DNA of 22,022 nt, from NCBI GenBank assembly GCA_002310155.1, contig DBYF01000043.1:1-22022 (forward strand), read 5' to 3'. Of the stretch, positions 1-6,786 are shown piece after piece; the stretch's first letter is position 1; each line of letters opens with the position of its first letter. This DNA comes from Mageeibacillus sp. UBA1193. Lineage in GTDB: Bacteria > Bacillota > Clostridia > Saccharofermentanales > Saccharofermentanaceae. The position numbers were made by a program, and so were the translations under genes. The notes beneath the pieces are model-generated. The model was not told where the DNA came from. It searched no databases and was given only the letters and a program-made list of their open reading frames with translations.

Positions 1-1
1 C

Positions 2-268
2 GATGTCGTGGTCCCAATCGTGCTGGCGGCGACGATTACCGCGAATTTCGTTCTTGCGATGATAGATAAAAACGGCAATACGATGTCTTACTTTCTCTCG
101 GGACTTTTCATTGGAACTGTGCCGGGTGTTGTGTTCCTGTTTGTAAGAGATGAAATGCCTCTGGCCTGGGCTGTCTGTCTGATGGTCAGTGCCATTCTTT
201 TCACTGGTGCCGTTATATTCCGGGGAAGAGCTGTGGCATCGGAATTCCGAAGGCGATTCCACTTGTGA
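2..268 (+). CDS. C-terminal part of a multi-pass membrane protein, possibly DUF368 (PopT-like)
   Basis: The reading frame is open from the window edge to the TGA at 266-268, so only the last 88 or so residues are visible and the start lies outside. The fragment is strongly hydrophobic, with about three membrane segments: a first one near the edge, a second around FLSGLFIGTVPGVVFLF, and a third around AVCLMVSAILFTGAVIF. It ends in a short basic tail (FRRRFHL). The Gly/Pro-containing GLFIGTVPG helix following a polar loop resembles the half-repeats of DUF368 proteins, some of which are undecaprenyl-phosphate flippases (PopT). That assignment is from family memory and is tentative; it could be another polytopic transporter. 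The gene converges on the minus-strand gene ending at 354 and shares a hairpin with it. Confidence 0.55.
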   Translation, partial: DVVVPIVLAATITANFVLAMIDKNGNTMSYFLSGLFIGTVPGVVFLFVRDEMPLAWAVCLMVSAILFTGAVIFRGRAVASEFRRRFHL

Positions 269-293
269 TAATCGGTTTTTTCGACCATAAGAA

Positions 294-318
294 AACCCGG
301 GCAATAGAGCCCGGGTCT
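294..318 (-). terminator. Hairpin terminator between convergent genes
   Basis: A perfect 7-bp G/C stem, CCCGGGC (296-302) with GCCCGGG (309-315), encloses the loop AATAGA. On the minus strand it is followed by TTTTCTT, a fair T tract, so it best serves the minus-strand gene ending at 354. The plus-strand tract (TCTTC) is poor, but it may also slow transcription from the left. Confidence 0.65.
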
Positions 319-353
319 TCATGTTAGTTGTGAAGGGTGTGTTTTTGTGAGGA

Positions 354-575
354 TCATCCTTCGATTCTGCCCTGTTCCAGAGACTGCTTCTCTTTGGCTT
401 CTGCCCTTGCAATCTTTAAGAACAATACAAACAGGCCGGCGTACATAACGCCAATTCCAACAGCCATCGAAGCCCAGACTGCATCATGCTGGGACATCGC
501 CGAAAGAAATAAACCTATGCTCATCACCAGCCCTAAACCTGTGAAAATCAGTGATCGTCTTGTTTCCTTCCTCAT
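354..575 (-). CDS. Small two-helix membrane protein, unknown function
   Basis: The protein is 73 residues starting MRKETRRSLIF. The start at 575 is chosen because AGGAGGT lies four bases upstream on the minus strand; a longer in-frame version from 677 would run through this ribosome binding site and the likely promoter. It has a basic N-terminus, a first hydrophobic helix (about residues 8-26), a short polar loop (SQHDAVW), a second helix (about 33-51), and a charged C-terminal tail rich in Lys, Glu and Gln. I recognise no family. It appears to be a single-gene unit with its own promoter and the terminator at 294-318. The short hairpin topology suggests an inner-membrane accessory protein, but there is no direct evidence of a role. 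Confidence 0.7.
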   Translation of the reverse strand: MRKETRRSLIFTGLGLVMSIGLFLSAMSQHDAVWASMAVGIGVMYAGLFVLFLKIARAEAKEKQSLEQGRIEG

Positions 576-649
576 ATTGACCTCCTTCAGGTAAACGAAC
601 CTGGCAAATCTTCTTCCAAGTCCAATGCCTATAAGTACAATTTTCATTC

Positions 650-677
650 TAATTATGCAGGGTAAATATAACGTCAA
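650..677 (-). promoter_or_regulatory. Candidate sigma-A promoter for the small membrane protein
   Basis: Read on the minus strand, TTGACG (677-672) is followed after 16 bases by TAATTA (655-650). The -35 is five of six to consensus and the -10 is weaker. It lies about 75 bases upstream of the ATG at 575. Confidence 0.4.
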
Positions 678-684
678 CCGAAGT

Positions 685-785
685 TAAAGAATTTATAAAG
701 ATGGAGCGAATAACTAGTCTTTAATACTTAAAGATAGGGGCAATAATATATCTTTAATACTGAAACAACAGGTGCAACATATATA
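685..785 (+). repeat. Degenerate tandem repeats (about 33-35 bp units) upstream of the metallopeptidase gene
   Basis: Two adjacent units (718-750 and 751-785) both begin with the identical 11-mer TCTTTAATACT and continue with a similar AAA..AGG.GCAA..ATATA pattern. A more diverged third unit (685-717) lines up through TAAAGATGGAGCGAATAA. The array ends about 20 bases before an extended -10 element, a position expected of operator sites. A related TCTTTAACACCT occurs just past the gene at 3061. Between the two flanking genes nothing else is visible in 576-870 except the two promoters. Confidence 0.5.
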
Positions 786-803
786 ATGGAAAAGATAAAA
801 TAA

Positions 804-812
804 TGATATAAT
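804..812 (+). promoter_or_regulatory. Extended -10 promoter for the metallopeptidase gene
   Basis: TGATATAAT provides a perfect TATAAT (807-812) preceded by TGn. The -35 position (784-789, TAATGG) is poor, as is usual for extended -10 promoters. The predicted leader to the ATG at 871 is about 50 bases and contains AAGGAG at 858-863. Confidence 0.5.
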
Positions 813-870
813 CTGTGCAGAGAATGCTTTGCTTTATGCTATTTAATCTTACATTTTAAGGAGCGCAAAG

Positions 871-3018
871 ATGAAAAAGAAGATTCTTATTCCGTTGATA
901 GCAATGGTGATCGTAATAGCTGCAGTAGTTGTATTACTGCCGAATCTTTTCTTGAAATCCTCTGATAAAAACCAGCAGAAGGCAGAGGCAGTCGATCCGA
1001 AAGTAATCTTTGAAGATTATAACAAGGGCAATATTTCTATAGACGATTATGTAAAAATGAACATAGATCATCCTAATGAATATGTTTCTGTTGATTGGTT
1101 TATTGCCAACAATATCGATCAATTATCCGAGTCAACATTAGAATATTATTTGGAGCAGATTAATCTTCCAAACGTAACTTTTGATCCGGAAAAAGAGAAT
1201 ACTGATGAAAAAGAATCTAATTTTGGTCTGTTTGCTAAACCAGTATATGCAGCTGAAAGCTTGACGAACTTAAATAAAGTTGTTTTGTCAAGCAATGGAA
1301 ACTTTCTGGTGTGGTACACCACTACAGGAAAAAGTGCAATTACTAAAGAAAAAGCTGAAGAAATAGCAAATGAATTAGAAACCTCAATTGAGAGATATAA
1401 AGATGTATTTGGGTATGAATTCAAGTACGAAAGTAACGTTTTTACGCAGGTAAATTCAAATGTGAAATACCTTAACAAGTGGATAGTACTAAAAACGAGT
1501 GGTATTGATATTGGATATTTAGATAGCGCTATGCAGGTGTATGTACTAGAATATGACGATAGCGGCGAGAATTCTACTGCGCGATATGTAACTAGAAAAA
1601 CAGAGATGTTGATTTCAGCATTATATCAACATTGTGTTGGTCATGATTTTAATGAATCTATACAACTTCCGTACATCATGATTAGAACATCTGCACTATC
1701 AGATAGAGAAAGAGCAAATCAAGTACTGAATCATGAATTATTTCATCATTATCAATATGAAATATTAGATGGTCATTCACAAGATATGATACTAGATAAG
1801 GCTTCTAATCCTATAAAAGATGAACTTATATTTGATTCAACAGCAAATTGGGCGAGTGCTTTGATCACCTCTAAGGACTCATTGGAAGGTTTTTTAAATG
1901 AGTGGGCTAGTACTTCAAGAAAATATGCCGATCGTTTATTGAGCGATGATATGATTCATGATAATGGTAAGGACAATTTGTCTTATGCGTTATTTGTCTA
2001 TTTGTATAATTATTCGACATATGTAGATAATGGAACAAAGAAAATTCTAAAGTCCATATATGAAAAAGATAGCTTCGCATATTTATATGAAAATGCTACT
2101 TTAGAAGAACTGGCACAAATCCAAGAAGAAGTAGCTTTGAAAGATCTATCTCAGGATTATAGCAATAAAAATCTCATAGCTGCTCCGAGCTATTATTCAT
2201 TTGTTCCAATGAAAGAAAGATTGCTCAAAAATTCACCGGCAGAGAGTCATTTCTATGAATCAACGTTAGACCCGCTTGCAATAGAGTTCTATGAAATTGG
2301 TTTCTGGGACAGCATGGCTAAAGCTGATTTGGAAGCTAAACTAGAAAAGAACAACAATATAGCAGCTTATTTGATCAGATATAAAGACGGCAAATATGAA
2401 GTGATAGATAGAGTAACATCAAGCAGCAATGAGTATGTGTTTGATTTATCTGGAGATGACGTCCTATATTTGGCTGTAGCTAATTTGTGCGGACATTTGA
2501 AATGTGAATACAAAGTAGAGATTTACCCTGTTGAAAAGCCTGTAAAAGAAACAGAACCAGGGGATACGAATACCAGACTGTCCGACTCAGCTGATCTAAC
2601 ACCTGTTCCTCCGGAAACGATGGAAGACCCGGATGAATCGACGGGCGGCCCGCAGGAACCTCCGAAAGGAGCTTCATTTCTATCATATGAGACTACTAGC
2701 CACTGGAATGAAGAAATCCTAAAAGATATAGAAACATACTATTTTGATGAAAATGATATGGTATGCTATCGAACAGTTACATTGTATGTTGTAGATGAAG
2801 CGATAGAGGATTTTTACGAGGTTGCAATTGAATCTATTCATTTATATACCAATGTAAAGAGAGAAGGAAATATGATTCAATATGATTATACACCTTATGC
2901 ACTTGAACAAACTCATGATTACGAACGTTCAAAGGACACCATAATTGGCATCTATGAATACCCAGGTGGATATGTAGATGATGGCTATGTAAGAACGGAT
3001 TACAATCCTCACGAGTAA
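871..3018 (+). CDS. Membrane-anchored HExxH metallopeptidase-like protein
   Basis: This is a 715-residue protein with AAGGAG seven bases before its ATG. A basic N-terminus (MKKK) and one hydrophobic segment (about 5-28) suggest an uncleaved signal anchor with the rest outside the cell. The central domain carries NHELFHHYQYE (HELFH at 288-292), the zinc/catalytic motif of gluzincin-type peptidases. The following stretch DELIFDSTANWAS (317-329) sits where such enzymes carry their third ligand in an EGxAxW-like context. Here Asp322 occupies the usual Glu position, although Glu318 is nearby. A beta-rich region follows (about 455-555), then a Pro/Glu-rich linker (about 565-605) and a C-terminal domain of unknown type. 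Codons are strikingly A/T-rich (ATA, TTA, AGA) compared with neighbours, which suggests horizontal acquisition. Substrate and family are unknown. It is a monocistronic unit closed by a strong terminator. Confidence 0.75.
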   Translation: MKKKILIPLIAMVIVIAAVVVLLPNLFLKSSDKNQQKAEAVDPKVIFEDYNKGNISIDDYVKMNIDHPNEYVSVDWFIANNIDQLSESTLEYYLEQINLPNVTFDPEKENTDEKESNFGLFAKPVYAAESLTNLNKVVLSSNGNFLVWYTTTGKSAITKEKAEEIANELETSIERYKDVFGYEFKYESNVFTQVNSNVKYLNKWIVLKTSGIDIGYLDSAMQVYVLEYDDSGENSTARYVTRKTEMLISALYQHCVGHDFNESIQLPYIMIRTSALSDRERANQVLNHELFHHYQYEILDGHSQDMILDKASNPIKDELIFDSTANWASALITSKDSLEGFLNEWASTSRKYADRLLSDDMIHDNGKDNLSYALFVYLYNYSTYVDNGTKKILKSIYEKDSFAYLYENATLEELAQIQEEVALKDLSQDYSNKNLIAAPSYYSFVPMKERLLKNSPAESHFYESTLDPLAIEFYEIGFWDSMAKADLEAKLEKNNNIAAYLIRYKDGKYEVIDRVTSSSNEYVFDLSGDDVLYLAVANLCGHLKCEYKVEIYPVEKPVKETEPGDTNTRLSDSADLTPVPPETMEDPDESTGGPQEPPKGASFLSYETTSHWNEEILKDIETYYFDENDMVCYRTVTLYVVDEAIEDFYEVAIESIHLYTNVKREGNMIQYDYTPYALEQTHDYERSKDTIIGIYEYPGGYVDDGYVRTDYNPHE

Positions 3019-3088
3019 TGCGTTTAGTACGCAAATACGTATCTAAACAGATCGGATACATCTTTAACACCTAATGTTCAGTATGGAT

Positions 3089-3120
3089 AAGGCCACTGGA
3101 GAACCCGGTGGCCTTTTTCT
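3089..3120 (+). terminator. Strong intrinsic terminator
   Basis: An 11-bp stem, AAGGCCACTGG (3089-3099) with CCGGTGGCCTT (3105-3115), has one T-G pair, the loop AGAAC and a T tract. It ends the metallopeptidase transcript about 70 bases after its stop codon. Confidence 0.9.
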
Positions 3121-3146
3121 ATCACAGTGCGGAAAAGTTGAGGATA

Positions 3147-3155
3147 TGGTATTAT
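3147..3155 (+). promoter_or_regulatory. Candidate extended -10 promoter for the phosphatase gene
   Basis: TGGTATTAT has the TGn extension plus a five-of-six -10 (TATTAT, 3150-3155). No good -35 is visible 17 bases upstream. It follows the upstream terminator and precedes the phosphatase start by 65 bases. Confidence 0.35.
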
Positions 3156-3220
3156 TTGTGTGCTGTTCAGTGTAATGATGAATACCTGCAGTTAGTCTGA
3201 AAATACGGAGTTTTGAGGAA

Positions 3221-3718
3221 TTGATTAAAGTTCTGTTTGTATGTCATGGCAATATTTGCCGGTCGCCGATCGGCGAGTTTGTTTTGAAGGATATGGTGGA
3301 GAAACTGGGGATAAAAGACCAGTTTCATATCGAGTCTCGTGCGACGAGTACGGAGGAGATATGGAACGGTGTCGGAAATCCCGTGTATCCGCCAGCCAGG
3401 GATGAGATGAAGAGAAGAGGTCTCGGACAAACTCCGTATACGGACTTTTCCAGGAAAAGAGCACAGCAGCTGAAACGCTCCGAATACGATGAATATGATT
3501 TCCTGATCGGTATGGACAGCATGAATATGCGAAACATCGAGCGTATGACCGGACACGAACATGGAGACGGGAAGATATGGAAACTTCTCGAGTTCTGCGG
3601 CTCGGGAAAAGACGTAAGTGACCCTTGGTATACGGGCAGGTTTGCCGAAGTATACGATGAATGCGTTATGGGTTGTGAAGGTTTACTAGAGTATCTCAAG
3701 GAACAGAAGATACTTTAG
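3221..3718 (+). CDS. Low-molecular-weight protein tyrosine phosphatase
   Basis: This cytoplasmic phosphatase hydrolyses phosphotyrosine (or phosphoarginine in the YwlE branch). The 165-residue protein is the normal family length. The P-loop CHGNICRS near the N-terminus supplies the nucleophile Cys8 and Arg14 (CX5R), and the general acid is in SDPWYTG (Asp134). The start is TTG at 3221, giving MIKVLFVCHGN as in relatives. Its ribosome binding site is ambiguous: ACGGAG ten bases upstream, or GAGG only two bases away. No kinase or polysaccharide genes are adjacent, so the capsule-regulating role seen in some species is not supported here. The gene appears to be single and ends before the hairpin at 3777. 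Confidence 0.93.
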   Translation: MIKVLFVCHGNICRSPIGEFVLKDMVEKLGIKDQFHIESRATSTEEIWNGVGNPVYPPARDEMKRRGLGQTPYTDFSRKRAQQLKRSEYDEYDFLIGMDSMNMRNIERMTGHEHGDGKIWKLLEFCGSGKDVSDPWYTGRFAEVYDECVMGCEGLLEYLKEQKIL

Positions 3719-3765
3719 TGCAAAAACAGGACAAAAAAACGATATCCGTTCAGGGTCGGTTCACG

Positions 3766-3771
3766 TATAAT
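3766..3771 (+). promoter_or_regulatory. Possible -10 element (TATAAT) directly upstream of a hairpin
   Basis: A perfect TATAAT stands six bases before the hairpin at 3777-3804. No convincing -35 or TGn extension accompanies it. If it is used, the transcript for the MATE gene would begin at the hairpin itself. Confidence 0.3.
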
Positions 3772-3776
3772 TGTCT

Positions 3777-3804
3777 GGCACACTAAAGATGGTGTGCCTT
3801 TTTT
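3777..3804 (+). terminator. Intrinsic terminator between the phosphatase and MATE genes
   Basis: GGCACAC (3777-3783) pairs with GTGTGCC (3792-3798) around an 8-base loop, followed by six T residues. It ends the phosphatase transcript. Because the only promoter-like sequence for the MATE gene lies just before it, it may alternatively be a leader hairpin. Confidence 0.75.
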
Positions 3805-3860
3805 ACGTGCGTGAAGAACTGATTGGCCGCCTTTTGTTTTCGGCGAGGATGATAGTTAGT

Positions 3861-5219
3861 ATGGCGAACAAGAATGTCACGGACATGACGGTGGGTAATC
3901 CTACCAGACATATTCTTAAGTTTACGATCCCGCTTCTGATCGGAAACCTTTTCCAACAGCTTTATAACATGGTGGACTCGATCGTGGTCGGCCGATTCGT
4001 CAGCGCACATGCTCTGGCCGCGGTCGGTGCATGTGGTTCCCTGAACTTCCTTTTCTTTTCGTTAAGTTCTGGCCTGGCGGTAGGTATCGGTGTCATCGCG
4101 GCGCAGTACTTCGGGGCAGGGGATGAGAAACAGCTTAAGAAGACGATCGCCAACTCGATCTATGTTCTTGCGTCCTCGGCGCTCGTAGTTACTCTGATCG
4201 GCCTGATCTTTGCAGGACCGATCCTGCGTCTTCTTCAGACTCCGGACGAATATATCGCTGACTCGATCAATTATTTCCGGGTGACCAGCATCGGTATCCT
4301 CGGTGTTGCATTTTATAACGGTGTAGCAGCGCTTTTCCGTGCGATCGGTGATTCCAAGACGCCGCTGTATTTCCTGATACTAAGCAGTATCATCAATGTC
4401 TGCCTCGATCTGGTATTTGTCCTTGCGTTTGATATGGGGGTTGTCGGTGTCGCGCTGGCAACGATCATCGCTCAGGCAGTTTCGGCGATCGCTTCCATCA
4501 TCTATGCTTACCGGAAAATAAGCTACTTTAAGCTAAGTAAGAAGGATCTTGTTCCGGACTATTCCATGATCAAGGACTCCTTCCGACTTGGTTCTCCTGT
4601 GGCGATGCAGAACTCCATGATCGCTGTTTCCTGCATTTCTCTGCAGGCTGTAGTTAACGGATTCGGTCCTGATGTTGCTTCTGCCTATACGATCAGCGGA
4701 CGTATCGAGCAGCTTGTCCAGCAGCCGTATGGTTCTCTGGGTATGGCTCTGACATCATATTCCGGACAGAACATCGGTGCAAAGAAGCAGGAACGCGTAA
4801 TCGAAGGCTTCCGCAAAGCAACGATGATCGTGCTGTTCTTTAGTATGATCATGCTCCCGCTGTTCTTTTTCTTCGGAAAGTATATCTGCGGTATATTCGT
4901 AACTGAGAACGACGCGGCTGCCGTTATCACCCTCGGTGCACGCGCACTCCGTATTACCAGTCCTTTCTACTTTGGACTCGGTATGATCTATGTGCCCCGT
5001 GCGGTATTAAACGGATGCGGCGACACCGGATTTGCCATGATCAACGGTCTTACGGAAGTTGTGTGCCGTATCGCTTTCGCAAATGTTCTGACGAGGATCC
5101 CTGCTCTAGGTTATTGGGGGATCTGGATGACGACCGGTCTTACCTGGGCAGTTACAGCGATCGTATGCGTCATGCGTTACAGGGGCGGCAAGTGGAAGTA
5201 TAAGGCCCTAGAACACTAG
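3861..5219 (+). CDS. MATE family efflux transporter
   Basis: This is an inner-membrane multidrug/sodium-or-proton antiporter of the MATE (NorM/DinF-like) superfamily. The N-terminus reads MTVGNPTRHILKF then PLLIGNLFQQLYNMVDSIVV, the diagnostic first helix of clostridial MATE proteins. About twelve hydrophobic helices follow across 452 residues, the usual length, and the internal RAIGDSKTP and NGCGDTGFAM motifs mark the two homologous halves. The start at 3861 is preferred because the family begins a few residues before MT.GNP. Upstream in-frame codons (back to 3771) would overlap the terminator and add a non-family extension. GAGG at 3845-3848 is the only ribosome binding site, at a rather long spacing. 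The substrate cannot be told from sequence. Confidence 0.92.
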   Translation: MANKNVTDMTVGNPTRHILKFTIPLLIGNLFQQLYNMVDSIVVGRFVSAHALAAVGACGSLNFLFFSLSSGLAVGIGVIAAQYFGAGDEKQLKKTIANSIYVLASSALVVTLIGLIFAGPILRLLQTPDEYIADSINYFRVTSIGILGVAFYNGVAALFRAIGDSKTPLYFLILSSIINVCLDLVFVLAFDMGVVGVALATIIAQAVSAIASIIYAYRKISYFKLSKKDLVPDYSMIKDSFRLGSPVAMQNSMIAVSCISLQAVVNGFGPDVASAYTISGRIEQLVQQPYGSLGMALTSYSGQNIGAKKQERVIEGFRKATMIVLFFSMIMLPLFFFFGKYICGIFVTENDAAAVITLGARALRITSPFYFGLGMIYVPRAVLNGCGDTGFAMINGLTEVVCRIAFANVLTRIPALGYWGIWMTTGLTWAVTAIVCVMRYRGGKWKYKALEH

Positions 5220-5224
5220 CAATT

Positions 5225-5252
5225 TTGGGAATTTCCTCCCGTATGGTATAAT
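5225..5252 (+). promoter_or_regulatory. Promoter of citrate synthase gene
   Basis: TTGGGA (5225-5230), a 16-base spacer and TATAAT (5247-5252) with a TGG extension form a good sigma-A promoter. It starts six bases after the MATE stop codon, so gltA is transcribed independently. The predicted start is close to 5259. Confidence 0.7.
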
Positions 5253-5259
5253 AGTAAAA

Positions 5260-5302
5260 CCTTTTGTGTTTTTTCCATGGGTGAAAAAACATAATCAAAA
5301 GG
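5260..5302 (+). promoter_or_regulatory. 5'-terminal leader hairpin of gltA mRNA
   Basis: CCTTTTG (5260-5266) pairs with CAAAAGG (5296-5302), and TGTTTTTTC (5267-5275) pairs with GAAAAAACA (5283-5291). The 16 base pairs are interrupted only by a TAAT bulge and closed by a 7-base loop. The hairpin begins at about the predicted first transcribed base and ends three bases before the GGGAGG ribosome binding site (5305-5310). It has no T tract on the 3' side, so it is not a terminator. A role in mRNA stability or translation control is inferred. Confidence 0.6.
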
Positions 5303-5318
5303 ATGGGAGGAAATACTT

Positions 5319-6653
5319 ATGGACATGCAAAAGATTGCACAATTCTCGGCGGCCCAGCAGGCGGTCTGTGTAAAGAACGACACGATCGAAGATGCTCTTT
5401 TCGAAAAGTACGGTGTAAACCGCGGCCTTCGCGATGTCAACGGTAAAGGCGTTCTTACGGGACTTACGAGAATATCCAAGATCGTTTCCTTTACGTCCGG
5501 ACCTGATGGAAAACAGGTACCCTGCCCGGGTGAACTGTGGTATCGCGGATACAACATCAAGACTCTCATTAAAGAACTGGGCGACAATGAATACGGATTC
5601 GAAAAGACAGCGTATCTCCTGCTTTTCGGCGAGAAGCCGACGGAGAGCGAACTGATCGAGTTCCAGGATATTCTTGACGAGTGCAGAAGCCTTCCGACGA
5701 ACTTCACAAGAGACGTCATCATGAAGGCCCCCAGTAAAGACATCATGAACTCAATAACGAGAAGTGTGCTCACACTTGCTTCTTATGACGAATCATCCAC
5801 AGATTCCCAGCTGGAGAACAGCATTAAGCAGTGCATCCAGCTGATCGCGCAGTATCCGATGCTCTCGGTATACAGCTATCATGCGTATAACCACTACGAT
5901 AATGATGAGAGCATGTACATCCATCGTCCGCGCAAGGGAAGATCAACAGCAGAGAACTTCCTGGCGATGCTTCGCCCGGATCAGAAGTATACCGCGCTGG
6001 AGGCAAAGGTACTCGATGTTGCCCTGATGCTGCACATGGAGCACGGTGGCGGCAATAACTCGACATTTACTACTCGTGTCGTAACCTCTTCAGGTTCGGA
6101 CACGTATTCGGCCATGGCGGCTGCTATGTCCTCTCTTAAAGGACCGAAACACGGCGGCGCGAACATCAAGGTCGTAGAGATGATGGAAGACATTAAGGAG
6201 AATGTCGCGGATTGGGAAGACCGTGCGGCGATCAAGGATTACCTGATGAAGATCCTGAAGAAGGAAGCTTTCGACAAGAGCGGCCTGATCTATGGCATGG
6301 GCCATGCGGTCTATTCTATGAGTGATCCTCGTGAAGAAGTCCTGAATACTTTTGTCGAGGCTCTGGCAAAAGAGAAGGGCATGGAGAGAGATTACATACT
6401 CTACAAGAACGTAGAAGAGATTGCACCGGTAGCCATCGCGGAGACCAGAAAGATCTTCAAGGGCGTAAGTCCGAACGTCGACTTTTACAGTGGTCTCGTA
6501 TATAAGATCCTTGGTATTCCTGAGGAGCTCTATACACCGCTTTTCGCGACAGCACGTATCGTAGGATGGAGTGCTCACCGTATTGAGGAACTGATCGGTA
6601 TGAACAAGATCATCCGTCCTGCGTATAAGAGCGTAATGAAAGAAATCGAGTAA
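5319..6653 (+). CDS. gltA: Citrate synthase
   Basis: It condenses acetyl-CoA and oxaloacetate to citrate in the cytoplasm, feeding 2-oxoglutarate and glutamate synthesis. The protein is 444 residues. Catalytic positions are recognisable: His278 in LKGPKHGGAN, His329 in YGMGHAVYSMSDPR and Asp388 in NVDFYSG. A substrate-binding His242 lies in MEHGGGNNS. After the GH of the second motif the sequence has AVY rather than the RVY of the enterobacterial enzyme. The N-terminal segment (residues 1-45, GLRDVNGKGVLTGLT) is typical of the longer clostridial branch. GGGAGG lies eight bases before the ATG. No other TCA-cycle gene is nearby. A 2-methylcitrate synthase activity cannot be excluded from sequence alone. 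Confidence 0.95.
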   Translation: MDMQKIAQFSAAQQAVCVKNDTIEDALFEKYGVNRGLRDVNGKGVLTGLTRISKIVSFTSGPDGKQVPCPGELWYRGYNIKTLIKELGDNEYGFEKTAYLLLFGEKPTESELIEFQDILDECRSLPTNFTRDVIMKAPSKDIMNSITRSVLTLASYDESSTDSQLENSIKQCIQLIAQYPMLSVYSYHAYNHYDNDESMYIHRPRKGRSTAENFLAMLRPDQKYTALEAKVLDVALMLHMEHGGGNNSTFTTRVVTSSGSDTYSAMAAAMSSLKGPKHGGANIKVVEMMEDIKENVADWEDRAAIKDYLMKILKKEAFDKSGLIYGMGHAVYSMSDPREEVLNTFVEALAKEKGMERDYILYKNVEEIAPVAIAETRKIFKGVSPNVDFYSGLVYKILGIPEELYTPLFATARIVGWSAHRIEELIGMNKIIRPAYKSVMKEIE

Positions 6654-6685
6654 GTGCTTTTCAAGCTGAAACACGATGCGAAAAG

Positions 6686-6716
6686 AACCGCCTGACATTG
6701 AAATCAGGCGGTTTTT
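6686..6716 (+). terminator. Intrinsic terminator of gltA
   Basis: AACCGCCTGA (6686-6695) pairs perfectly with TCAGGCGGTT (6704-6713) around an 8-base loop and is followed by T residues. The loop contains TTGAAA, the likely -35 of the next gene's promoter. Confidence 0.92.
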
Positions 6717-6726
6717 CTGCTATTAT
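6698..6726 (+). promoter_or_regulatory. Promoter of the surface-protein operon, nested in the gltA terminator
   Basis: TTGAAA (6698-6703) and TATTAT (6721-6726) are separated by exactly 17 bases, each five of six to consensus. The -35 lies in the loop of the gltA terminator, and the spacer includes its 3' arm. The predicted start near 6732 leaves a leader of about 55 bases. Confidence 0.65.
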
Positions 6727-6745
6727 CGAGCTGTGGGAGAAAAAG

Positions 6746-6772
6746 AAAACGCTATGCCCTGAGCGTTTTTTT
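6746..6772 (+). terminator. Terminator-like hairpin in the leader of the surface-protein operon
   Basis: AAAACGCT (6746-6753) pairs with AGCGTTTT (6762-6769) and the T run extends to 6772, directly against the GGAGG ribosome binding site (6773-6777). It may attenuate transcription or shape access to the ribosome binding site. No competing antiterminator pairing is evident. Confidence 0.6.
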
Positions 6773-6786
6773 GGAGGTTAAGTGGT

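Noticed and set aside
1247..1260. Signal-peptidase-like sequence (PVYAAES) at residues 124-130 of the metallopeptidase
   Set aside because: No hydrophobic core precedes it, so it is unlikely to be a cleavage site of a signal peptide.
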